Source of the DNA: Anaerolineae bacterium
GTDB lineage: Bacteria > Chloroflexota > Anaerolineae > Aggregatilineales > Phototrophicaceae
Reading direction: 5' to 3'
Length of the DNA: 6,614 nucleotides
Assembly: GCA_015492875.1 (NCBI GenBank)
Contig: WGEI01000223.1
Span: 1-6,614, forward strand
Made by a program: the position numbers and the translations under genes. Shown one piece after another: positions 1-5,717 of the stretch (its first letter is position 1; each line of letters begins with the position of its first letter). Below the pieces are notes generated by a model that saw only the letters and a program-made list of their open reading frames with translations, was not told where the DNA came from and made no database searches.

Positions 1-1461
1 CGTTTGTATAACCTCAACGGTCGTATGGTTATACCCGGCTTGACCGATGCGCATTTACATTGGTCATGGACGGCGCAGTCATTACGCACGATAGACCTTT
101 TCGAAGTCCCAACAAAAGCTGAGGCATTGCAACGTGTAGCCGCCTATGCTCAAAATGTATCGCCAGATGAATGGATTATAGGGCGTGGCTGGGCACAAGA
201 TATTTGGCCAGATAGGGCTTTCCCTACAGCGCAAGATTTAGATGCTGTCGCCCCACGAAATCCGACTTTTCTCACCGCTAAGAGTGGCCATGCCGCTTGG
301 GTAAATAGCGTTGCTTTGCGTATTGCGGGGCTTGATGAACATACGGCTGACCCCGATGGCGGGAAAATCGGGCGCGATGAGCAAGGACGCCCGAACGGCA
401 TCTTATTTGAAACGGCTATCAATCTTGTTCGCCAGCATATTCCCTCGCCATCTCCAGAAGCCCTTGCGGAAATGATGCTTGAAGCGCAACAACTTGCCCT
501 AGCGTCTGGCCTTACGGGCTTTCACGATTATGATGCGCCAGATTGTTTTTCTGCCTTACAAATTCTGCGCCAACGCGGGCAGTTGGCCATGCGCGTGGTC
601 AAAAACATTAACCTCGAATGGATTCATCACACGCAAGAATTGGGCTTGCGCTGGGGCTTTGGCGATGTGTGGTTGCGCATTGGCGGCCTCAAAATTTTCG
701 CCGATGGTGCACTTGGCCCACGTACAGCGTATATGATTGAGCCGTATGAGGGCGAGCCAGAGAACTATGGTATTGCGACCATCGACAAAGAGGAAATGAC
801 GGAAGCCGTCAGTAAGGCCAGTTTAGCCGGCATTCCCGCTACTATTCACGCCATTGGTGACCGTGCCGTTCACGATGTTTTAGATGTGTATGAAGTAGTT
901 CGTAAGCAAGAGGCGCAACGCGGTATTTCATCCAAGCAGATGCGCCACCGCATAGAGCATGTGCAACTCATTCACCCTGATGACCGTTATCGCCTTGCTG
1001 AACTAGATATTGTTGCCTCCATGCAGCCCATTCACGCTACATCGGATTATGATATGGCGCAAAACTATTGGGGCGAACGCTCTCGCTGGGCATATAACGC
1101 GCGTTTGCAGCTTGATGCTGGCGTTGTTGTTGCTTTTGGTTCAGATTCCCCAGTTGAACCCTTTCACCCCTTTAAGGGTATTCATGCCGCCGTAACCCGT
1201 CGTCGCCCAGATGGCTCTCCTAGCCCAGAGGGATGGTATCCCGAATTGCGCTTATCACTTGATGAAGCTCTACGCGCTTATACACAAGGGCCAGCTTATG
1301 CTGCTGGATTAGAGCATAAACTAGGAAAACTTGCTCCAGGGTATTTAGCAGACCTTGTCGTTTTAGACAGAGATATTTACACTATTCCCGCCATGGAATT
1401 ACTTAATGTTGAAGTAATCGCCACAATGGTTGGTGGTGTGTGGCGGCATGGCGAATTCTAA
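1..1461 (+). CDS. Metal-dependent amidohydrolase, YtcJ/Amidohydro_3 type (5' partial)
   Basis: Probable hydrolase of the amidohydrolase superfamily, Amidohydro_3/YtcJ group, which hydrolyses C-N bonds in amide-type substrates; the substrate here cannot be read from sequence. Counting from the TTG at position 4, the expected metal-site residues are all present: HxH in PGLTDAHLH (H17, H19), the lysine of LKIFADGALGPRTA (K230), H282 in HAIGDRA, H319 in RIEHVQ and D381 in FGSDSPVEP. The C-terminal LGKLAPGYLADLVVLD segment is the usual return to the small beta-sandwich domain. About 485 residues are visible, whereas relatives usually run about 530-550. The beta-sandwich N-terminus that precedes the PGLTDAHLH strand is missing, and the frame is open to base 1, so the TTG at 4 is most likely internal and the gene starts outside the window. 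No signal peptide can be judged. tpx follows after 37 bases without an obvious terminator between, so co-transcription is possible. Family call is confident; specificity is unknown. Confidence 0.9.
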   Translation, partial: RLYNLNGRMVIPGLTDAHLHWSWTAQSLRTIDLFEVPTKAEALQRVAAYAQNVSPDEWIIGRGWAQDIWPDRAFPTAQDLDAVAPRNPTFLTAKSGHAAWVNSVALRIAGLDEHTADPDGGKIGRDEQGRPNGILFETAINLVRQHIPSPSPEALAEMMLEAQQLALASGLTGFHDYDAPDCFSALQILRQRGQLAMRVVKNINLEWIHHTQELGLRWGFGDVWLRIGGLKIFADGALGPRTAYMIEPYEGEPENYGIATIDKEEMTEAVSKASLAGIPATIHAIGDRAVHDVLDVYEVVRKQEAQRGISSKQMRHRIEHVQLIHPDDRYRLAELDIVASMQPIHATSDYDMAQNYWGERSRWAYNARLQLDAGVVVAFGSDSPVEPFHPFKGIHAAVTRRRPDGSPSPEGWYPELRLSLDEALRAYTQGPAYAAGLEHKLGKLAPGYLADLVVLDRDIYTIPAMELLNVEVIATMVGGVWRHGEF

Positions 1462-1483
1462 AGCCGCAATTTGTCCGAAACTA

Positions 1484-1492
1484 TAAGGAGGA
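1484..1492 (+). promoter_or_regulatory. Strong Shine-Dalgarno of tpx
   Basis: TAAGGAGGA is a near-full match to the anti-Shine-Dalgarno of 16S rRNA and lies 6-7 bases before the ATG at 1499. It fixes the tpx start and suggests high translation. It also shows that the organism uses canonical SD-led initiation. Confidence 0.9.
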
Positions 1493-1498
1493 TTATCA

Positions 1499-2011
1499 AT
1501 GACCGATCGTCCCGGCATGAAAGTGGGAGACCGTGAACACCCTGTTCAGGGGCCAATGCTAGAAGTTGGGTCACCTGCGCCTGATTTTAAGCTGATTGCA
1601 ACCGATATGAGCGAGCGCATACTGGCCGATTATGATGGTAAAGTCAAAATCATCAGCTGTGTTCCCTCTATTGATACAGGGGTTTGCTCTGCCCAAACGC
1701 GCCGTTTTAATGAAGAGGCGGCTAAACTAGGCGATGGTGTCGTGATTTTAACCGTGAGTGCCGATTTGCCTTTTGCGCTTCGTCGCTATTGCGCTAACGA
1801 AGGCATCGAAAACACTGAAACATTGAGCGCCCACCGCGATATGAAATTTGCCGATGATTATGGCGTTCATGACACAGAATGGCGGATTTGCCAGCGCGCG
1901 GTTTTCGTGTTGGATAAAGATAATATCGTACGCCACACAGAGTATGTACCCGTGATTGGCAACGAAGTGAATTTCGAAGCCGCCCTAGAAGCTGCAAAGT
2001 CTCTGCTGTAA
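1499..2011 (+). CDS. tpx: Thiol peroxidase (Tpx-type peroxiredoxin)
   Basis: Cytoplasmic atypical 2-Cys peroxiredoxin that reduces hydrogen peroxide and alkyl hydroperoxides, normally recycled by thioredoxin. The 170-residue length is normal for Tpx. The thioredoxin-like fold begins at GSPAPDF (24-30). The active-site block PSIDTGVCSAQTRRF (56-70) contains T60 and the peroxidatic cysteine C63. The resolving cysteine is C98, in the Tpx-typical SADLPFALRRYC. R133 in QRAVFVLD matches the conserved active-site arginine. Two further cysteines, C54 and C131, are not part of the standard mechanism. The N-terminal stretch (about residues 5-20, KVGDREHPVQGP) departs from the common KGNPxTLxG-like beginning. 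There is no signal peptide. The ATG is set by the strong ribosome binding site. The gene follows the amidohydrolase closely and is followed by a hairpin terminator candidate, so it either ends that operon or has a promoter inside the upstream gene; no convincing promoter was seen in the 37-base gap. Confidence 0.96.
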   Translation: MTDRPGMKVGDREHPVQGPMLEVGSPAPDFKLIATDMSERILADYDGKVKIISCVPSIDTGVCSAQTRRFNEEAAKLGDGVVILTVSADLPFALRRYCANEGIENTETLSAHRDMKFADDYGVHDTEWRICQRAVFVLDKDNIVRHTEYVPVIGNEVNFEAALEAAKSLL

Positions 2012-2038
2012 TTGCCCCTTGTTAGATTGGCTATAGCA

Positions 2039-2080
2039 GCGTCCCCTGAATGTGCTTATCATGTTCACGGGGACGTTTTA
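2039..2080 (+). terminator. Probable intrinsic terminator after tpx
   Basis: The stem GTCCCCTGAA (2041-2050) pairs with TTCACGGGGAC (2064-2074) with one bulged C at 2068. The pairing can extend outward by C2040-G2075 and a G-T pair. The loop is about 13 bases, and TTTTA follows directly. It sits 27 bases after the tpx stop, as expected for a transcript end. The T-run is short and the loop is large, so termination may be incomplete and leave read-through into the peptidase gene. Confidence 0.65.
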
Positions 2081-2084
2081 TATT
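2056..2084 (+). promoter_or_regulatory. Weak promoter candidate for the M29 peptidase
   Basis: TTATCA (2056-2061, 4 of 6 to TTGACA) and TATATT (2079-2084, 5 of 6 to TATAAT) are separated by 17 bases and lie about 30 bases before the peptidase ATG. The -35 falls in the loop of the preceding terminator hairpin. Matches of this quality occur by chance in AT-rich gaps, so this is only a suggestion. Confidence 0.3.
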
Positions 2085-2111
2085 GAGTTTGGCAAAAGGA
2101 CTGTAATTCCA

Positions 2112-3215
2112 ATGTATGATATTCGTTTACAACGTCTGGCGGATGTATTGGTAAATTATTCTACAGAAGTTAAACCCGGAGAGTGGGTTGGCATACTGGG
2201 TGATGTGTCTGTTTTACCGGCTTTACGTGCTGTTTACGAGGCTGTGTTAAAAGCGGGCGGATACCCCACACTTTTGATGAGCGATGATTATATGATTCGC
2301 TCATTTTTGCGCGAAGCGAACGATGACCAAATGGCTTGGTTAGACCCAGCTTTAACGCGCTATTATAAAGAGGGCGATGTCTATATTCGCGTTGGTGGCG
2401 GCACAAATACCCGCGCCATGTCCAACATCCCGCCGAAGCGCTTACAACAGGTGATGGCCAAGCGCCGTGAGTGGCTGGATATTCGCTTGGAGCGCTCGGC
2501 TAAAGGCGAGTTTAAGTGGGTGGGCACTTGGTATCCTAACGAAGCCAGCGCACAAGAGGCCAACATGAGCCTTGAAGAATATGCCGAGTTTGTTTATGGC
2601 GCGACCTTCTGCGATAGAGAAGACCCAGTTGCCGCATGGCGAGAGCTTTCTGCCATGCAACAGCAAAAAGTAGACTGGCTCAAGGGCAAGAAGCAAGTTG
2701 TCCTCAAAGGGCCTAATATCGACCTTTCCCTCTCCATTGAAGGGCGTACTTTTATTAACAGTGATGGCCGCCGCAATATGCCCAGTGGCGAGATTTTCAC
2801 CGGGCCAGTGGAAGATTCTGTGAATGGCTGGGTGCGGTTCAGCTATCCAACGATTGTTGGCGGTCGCGCTGTCTCTGGCATTGAGTTGCGTTTTGAAAAT
2901 GGCCGGGTGGTAGAGGCCAGTGCCGAACAAAATGAAGAATTGCTCATTGCTCAACTAGATACAGATGCAGGCGCACGCTATCTGGGCGAATTTGCCATTG
3001 GTACGAACTTCGGCATCAATCGTTTTACTGGCAACATCCTGTTTGATGAGAAAATTGGCGGTACGGTTCACATGGCGGTTGGCAAAGGCTATCCTGAGAC
3101 GGGCAGCAAAAATGACAGCGCCATTCACTGGGATATGATTTGTGATATGCGAGAGGATAGCGAAATTCACATTGATGGCGAGCTTTTCTATCGCAATGGC
3201 GAGTTTGTCGTTTAG
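2112..3215 (+). CDS. M29-family metalloaminopeptidase (AmpS/PepS/aminopeptidase T type)
   Basis: Cytoplasmic exopeptidase that removes N-terminal residues from peptides with a two-metal centre. With the ATG at 2112 the protein has 367 residues, close to the M29 norm. The N-terminal domain opens with RLQRLADVLVNYSTEVKPGE (5-24), typical of the family. The metal-site and catalytic residues appear in order and with near-family spacing: E227 in MPSGEIFTGP, E293 in YLGEFAIGTN, H320 and Y327 in GTVHMAVGKGYPE, then H339 and D341 in IHWDM. The frame is open upstream to about 2052, but that extension crosses the terminator hairpin and lacks family similarity. The ATG at 2112 has AAAAGGA (2094-2100) 11 bases upstream, slightly long spacing. 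The gene stands alone between a terminator candidate and the convergent uvrB. Exact residue preference cannot be told. Confidence 0.93.
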   Translation: MYDIRLQRLADVLVNYSTEVKPGEWVGILGDVSVLPALRAVYEAVLKAGGYPTLLMSDDYMIRSFLREANDDQMAWLDPALTRYYKEGDVYIRVGGGTNTRAMSNIPPKRLQQVMAKRREWLDIRLERSAKGEFKWVGTWYPNEASAQEANMSLEEYAEFVYGATFCDREDPVAAWRELSAMQQQKVDWLKGKKQVVLKGPNIDLSLSIEGRTFINSDGRRNMPSGEIFTGPVEDSVNGWVRFSYPTIVGGRAVSGIELRFENGRVVEASAEQNEELLIAQLDTDAGARYLGEFAIGTNFGINRFTGNILFDEKIGGTVHMAVGKGYPETGSKNDSAIHWDMICDMREDSEIHIDGELFYRNGEFVV

Positions 3216-3230
3216 CTCAATGCATAAACG

Positions 3231-3255
3231 CAGGGCGGGATGTTTGCCCGCCCTG
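3231..3255 (-). terminator. GC-rich inverted repeat between convergent genes, candidate terminator for uvrB
   Basis: A perfect 9-base stem CAGGGCGGG / CCCGCCCTG with a 7-base loop lies between the stop codons of the M29 peptidase (3215) and uvrB (3265). Read on the minus strand it is followed by CGTTTATG, a modest T-rich tail. On the plus strand the following bases (TGAATATC) are not T-rich. It is therefore a better terminator for uvrB, though a stem this strong may act in both directions. Confidence 0.6.
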
Positions 3256-3264
3256 TGAATATCA

Positions 3265-5286
3265 CTATAGCGGCAAAATATCGCCCTCTTCTTCTTGCCG
3301 CTCTGCTAACATGCCGCGTAGCTCAAAGACTTGGTCGCGGATGGCGGCAGCCTTCTCAAACTCTAACGCTTTGGCGGCTTTCTTCATCTCCGCTTCTAAT
3401 TGACTGATTAAATCGCGTATATCTTTACTGCTCATTTGCGTAGCCGCTTCTACGTTGGCTTGTGTTTCTTGGGCATCACGCTGTGCCATAGACCGCATAC
3501 GGTCGGTTAAATCGCGGATTTCCTTCTGGATGCTCTCTGGTGTGATATTATGCGCTTGGTTATATGCTTGCTGAATTTTACGGCGACGTTCGGTTTCTTC
3601 AATCGCTTTTTGCATAGAGGCCGTAACCCGTTCGGCATATAAAACGACTTGCCCCTCTACATGTCGTGCGGCGCGCCCAATCATCTGAATTAATGCAGAC
3701 TCAGACCGCAAAAAACCTTCTTTGTCAGCATCGAGAATGGCCACCAAAGACACCTCTGGCAAGTCTAACCCTTCTCGCAATAGATTAATCCCCACCACCA
3801 CATCATAAACCCCCATACGCAAATCGCGCAGAATTTCCACGCGCTCAATCGTATCTACTTCATGATGCAAATAGTGGGCTTTAATGCCCATTTCATTGAG
3901 ATAGCCCGCAAGTTCTTCGGCCATCCGCCGCGTTAAAGTGGCGACTAGCGCCCGTTGTTTCTTTTTAACGCGCAACGCAATTTCTTGAAGTAAATCATCG
4001 ATTTGCCCTTCTACAGGCCTCACGCTGATAGCCGGATCAACGATGCCCGTAGGTCGGATGATTTGCTGGGCAACTTGTTCGCTCACTTCACGCTCGTAGG
4101 GGCCGGGCGTGGCGCTGGTATAAATAGCGTGATTAATCCGCTGTACAAACTCCTCAAACTTTAAGGGGCGGTTGTCTAATGCGCTCGGTAGCCGAAAGCC
4201 ATATTCCACCAAAACGCTCTTTCTTGCTTGGTCACCTTTATACATAGCCCGCACTTGCGGAATAGTCATGTGGCTTTCATCAATGACCAATAGATAATCT
4301 TCTGGGAAGTAGTCCATGAGCGTATAGGGAGGGCTGCCCGCTGACCTTTGCTCCAAATGCCGAGAATAGTTTTCAATGCCAGAAGTAAAACCTGTCTCCC
4401 GCAGCATCTCCATATCATAGCGTGTTCGTTGTTCTAGTCGCTGTGCCTCTAATAGTTTGCCCTCTCGCTTGAAGTAAGCTAAACGCTCTTCTAGCTCTTG
4501 TTCAATATCATGTAAGGCTTGGCGCAGCAAATCAGGGTCTGTGACGAATTCGCGAGTGGGGAAGACCACTATCGTATCATGGTCTAGCAGCACTTCGCCC
4601 GTCAACGGGTCGAATTCCGTGATGCGCTCGATTTCATCGCCAAACATAGCAACACGGAAAGCGGTTTCGGTATAGCCGGGGACTATTTCCAGAGTATCCC
4701 CACGCACCCGAAACGTGCCCCGTTTGAGGTCTAAATCGTTGCGGGTGTAATGGATGGTGACTAAATCTCTCAAGATAGTGTTGCGGTCTTTAGTTTCGCC
4801 AACTGCTAACCTCACTGTGCTGTTGCCCCAACTATTGGGGTCGCCTAAGCCATAGATGCAGGAAACAGATGCCACAATTAATACATCTCGCCGCGAGAAA
4901 AGCGACGCAGTGGCCGAAAGCCGTAGCCGTTCAATCTGCTCATTAATTTCAGTGGTTTTTTCAATGTATAAGTCATGACGAGGGACGTAGGCTTCTGGCT
5001 GGTAGTAATCATAATAACTCACAAAATATTCAACCGCGTTTTTGGGGAACAACTCTTTGAACTCTGCATAAAGTTGTGCCGCGAGGGTTTTATTGTGTGC
5101 CATGACCAGCGTGGGAACTTGTAGCTGTTGAACAACATGGGCAATAGTGAAAGTTTTGCCTGTCCCTGTTGCACCTAACAGCGTTTGGTGGCGCAACTTG
5201 TTGCGATAACCGCTTACCAATGCCTCTATAGCTTGGGGTTGATCGCCCATTGGTTGGAAGTCTGAGACAATTTGAAATTCTGGCAT
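3265..5286 (-). CDS. uvrB: UvrABC excinuclease subunit B
   Basis: DNA-damage-binding helicase-like subunit of nucleotide excision repair; it receives lesions from UvrA and recruits UvrC for incision. From the ATG at 5286 the protein is 673 residues, the usual size. Visible in order: Walker A GATGTGKT (38-45); the damage-probing beta-hairpin (about 87-110, with the tyrosine-rich SYYDYYQPEAY); the DESH Walker B box (336-339); YTSATPGPYE (389-398); the helicase motif V region GINLLREGLDLPE (499-511); motif VI QMIGRAAR (534-541); and the C-terminal UVR motif that contacts UvrC (about 620-657). A TTG four codons upstream is in frame, but it overlaps the TGAGG ribosome binding site, and MPEFQIVSDF is the usual N-terminus, so I chose the ATG. 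No uvrA or uvrC is adjacent. A SOS-type operator and a promoter precede it, pointing to DNA-damage induction. The gene looks complete. Confidence 0.98.
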   Translation of the reverse strand: MPEFQIVSDFQPMGDQPQAIEALVSGYRNKLRHQTLLGATGTGKTFTIAHVVQQLQVPTLVMAHNKTLAAQLYAEFKELFPKNAVEYFVSYYDYYQPEAYVPRHDLYIEKTTEINEQIERLRLSATASLFSRRDVLIVASVSCIYGLGDPNSWGNSTVRLAVGETKDRNTILRDLVTIHYTRNDLDLKRGTFRVRGDTLEIVPGYTETAFRVAMFGDEIERITEFDPLTGEVLLDHDTIVVFPTREFVTDPDLLRQALHDIEQELEERLAYFKREGKLLEAQRLEQRTRYDMEMLRETGFTSGIENYSRHLEQRSAGSPPYTLMDYFPEDYLLVIDESHMTIPQVRAMYKGDQARKSVLVEYGFRLPSALDNRPLKFEEFVQRINHAIYTSATPGPYEREVSEQVAQQIIRPTGIVDPAISVRPVEGQIDDLLQEIALRVKKKQRALVATLTRRMAEELAGYLNEMGIKAHYLHHEVDTIERVEILRDLRMGVYDVVVGINLLREGLDLPEVSLVAILDADKEGFLRSESALIQMIGRAARHVEGQVVLYAERVTASMQKAIEETERRRKIQQAYNQAHNITPESIQKEIRDLTDRMRSMAQRDAQETQANVEAATQMSSKDIRDLISQLEAEMKKAAKALEFEKAAAIRDQVFELRGMLAERQEEEGDILPL

Positions 5287-5292
5287 GGCAAA

Positions 5293-5297
5293 CCTCA
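5293..5297 (-). promoter_or_regulatory. Ribosome binding site of uvrB
   Basis: TGAGG on the minus strand lies 6 bases before the ATG at 5286. It covers part of the alternative TTG start at 5298, which argues that the TTG is not used. Confidence 0.75.
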
Positions 5298-5300
5298 ATA

Positions 5301-5314
5301 TGAACGTGTGTTCG
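5301..5314 (-). promoter_or_regulatory. LexA/DinR-type SOS operator of uvrB
   Basis: On the minus strand the sequence reads CGAACACACGTTCA, a GAAC-N4-GTTC palindrome. It fits the Firmicute LexA (DinR) box CGAACRNRYGTTCG at every specified position except the last. It lies between the uvrB -10 box and the start codon, over the predicted transcription start near 5316. A bound repressor there would block initiation. UvrB is a classical SOS-regulon member in many bacteria, which supports the reading. That LexA binds here is inference; lexA is not in the window. Confidence 0.8.
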
Positions 5315-5322
5315 ATGGCTTA

Positions 5323-5351
5323 AGTATAAAGGTATTGAAAAACTCTAGCAA
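5323..5351 (-). promoter_or_regulatory. Sigma-70-type promoter of uvrB
   Basis: On the minus strand TTGCTA (5351-5346, 4 of 6 to TTGACA) and TATACT (5328-5323, 5 of 6 to TATAAT) are separated by exactly 17 bases. The predicted start lies near 5316, giving a leader of about 30 bases that contains the SOS operator and the ribosome binding site. Confidence 0.7.
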
Positions 5352-5444
5352 GATGAGTTTCGCCGTATTGCCAAAGCGCGGGGGATGGCGCTTGATGAGA
5401 CTTATCTCAATACACAAGATATCCTTGATGCCGATGATGCTTGA
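5349..5444 (+). pseudogene. Possible C-terminal coding remnant (31 codons)
   Basis: Between a TAG at 5346-5348 and a TGA at 5442-5444 one plus-strand frame encodes 31 residues. They read like a real protein end: a basic helix-like part (DEFRRIAKARGMALDE) followed by an acidic tail ending DILDADDA. Codon choice resembles the neighbouring genes. No suitable start with a ribosome binding site is seen; the only in-frame ATG (5385) would give 19 residues. Upstream of the TAG the frame stays open for only about 15 codons (ending KYKGIEKL). It could be the tail of a decayed or displaced gene, for example a small DNA-binding or antitoxin-like protein, but I do not recognise the family. Its 5' end abuts the -35 box of uvrB. 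It may also be chance. Confidence 0.3.
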
Positions 5445-5473
5445 TTAAAGCGTAAACTGATATTAAAAAACCG

Positions 5474-5502
5474 TTGACATGTATATCCCCTTATGATAGG
5501 AT
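5474..5502 (+). promoter_or_regulatory. Promoter of the tRNA unit
   Basis: A perfect -35 TTGACA (5474-5479) is followed after 17 bases by TAGGAT (5497-5502, 4 of 6 to TATAAT). It sits about 30 bases before the first tRNA. An AT-rich tract (ATATTAAAAAA) lies directly upstream and may act as an UP-like element. Transcription would start near 5509, leaving a short leader to be removed by RNase P. Confidence 0.75.
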
Positions 5503-5532
5503 ACGTCTTCGCACAAACAGTGTGATAGACGA

Positions 5533-5604
5533 TGCGGGGTGGAGCAGTGGCAGCTCGTCGGGCTCATAACCCGAAGGTCGCAGGTTCGAATCCTGCCCCC
5601 GCTA
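5533..5604 (+). tRNA. Initiator tRNA-fMet (CAT)
   Basis: A full cloverleaf is visible. The acceptor is GCGGGG (5534-5539) with CCCCGC (5597-5602). The D stem is GAGC/GCTC with a 7-base loop. The anticodon stem is TCGGG/CCCGA around CTCATAA, with anticodon CAT at 5565-5567. The T stem is GCAGG/CCTGC with loop TTCGAAT. Initiator hallmarks are present: three consecutive G-C pairs next to the anticodon loop, a purine-pyrimidine A11-T24 pair in the D stem, and no Watson-Crick pair at 1-72. Position 1 is T5533 and position 72 is T5603, a U-U mismatch where E. coli has C-A. A73 is at 5604. CCA is not encoded, so a CCA-adding enzyme is needed. It is first in a two-tRNA unit, 5 bases before the next tRNA. 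Confidence 0.95.
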
Positions 5605-5609
5605 CTCAA

Positions 5610-5683
5610 GGTGATGTAGCTCAGCTGGTAAGAGCGCGGGACTCATAATCTCGAGGTCGGTGGTTCAAGTCCACCCATCACCA
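5610..5683 (+). tRNA. tRNA with CAT anticodon: elongator tRNA-Met, possibly tRNA-Ile2
   Basis: The cloverleaf is complete. A perfect 7-base acceptor GGTGATG (5610-5616) pairs with CATCACC (5676-5682), followed by A73 at 5683. The D stem is GCTC/GAGC. The anticodon stem CGGGA/TCTCG contains one G-T pair and surrounds CTCATAA, with anticodon at 5644-5646. The T stem is GGTGG/CCACC with loop TTCAAGT. The full 1-72 pairing and Y11-R24 pair mark it as an elongator, not an initiator. CAT is also the gene-level anticodon of tRNA-Ile2, whose C34 is changed to lysidine by TilS. The A31-T39 pair and ACTCATAAT loop occur in both classes, so I cannot separate them by eye. Position beside the initiator tRNA mildly favours Met. 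CCA is not encoded. Confidence 0.9.
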
Positions 5684-5691
5684 TCCTGATG

Positions 5692-5717
5692 AAGAAGCCA
5701 ATTGCGGCTTCTTTTTT
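5692..5717 (+). terminator. Intrinsic terminator of the tRNA unit
   Basis: AAGAAGCC (5692-5699) pairs with GGCTTCTT (5706-5713) around a 6-base loop, and six T residues run from 5712 to 5717. It begins 9 bases after the second tRNA. The T-run overlaps the last two codon positions of the lysA stop (5716-5718, minus strand). On the minus strand the same hairpin is followed by CATCAGG, so it is a weak terminator in that direction. Confidence 0.9.

Noticed and set aside
2052..2111. 20-codon N-terminal extension of the M29 peptidase starting from a TTG
   Set aside because: It lies across the tpx terminator hairpin, has no ribosome binding site and does not look like M29 sequence; the ATG at 2112 begins exactly at the family N-terminus.
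2442..2954. 170-codon open frame on the minus strand inside the peptidase gene
   Set aside because: The plus-strand frame encodes a complete M29 enzyme with all metal ligands; the antisense translation shows no family motif and no start context.
5287..5298. TTG start of uvrB four codons upstream
   Set aside because: It overlaps the TGAGG ribosome binding site that serves the ATG at 5286, and MPEFQIVSDF is the standard UvrB beginning.
5353..5448. 31-codon ATG-started frame (MSFAVLPKRG...) overlapping the remnant in another frame
   Set aside because: No ribosome binding site is seen upstream, and the methionine- and isoleucine-rich translation looks like an off-frame reading of the more protein-like frame.
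5492..5497. TATGAT as the -10 box of the tRNA promoter
   Set aside because: It is a better hexamer than TAGGAT, but only 12 bases separate it from TTGACA, too short for sigma-70-type recognition; TAGGAT gives 17.
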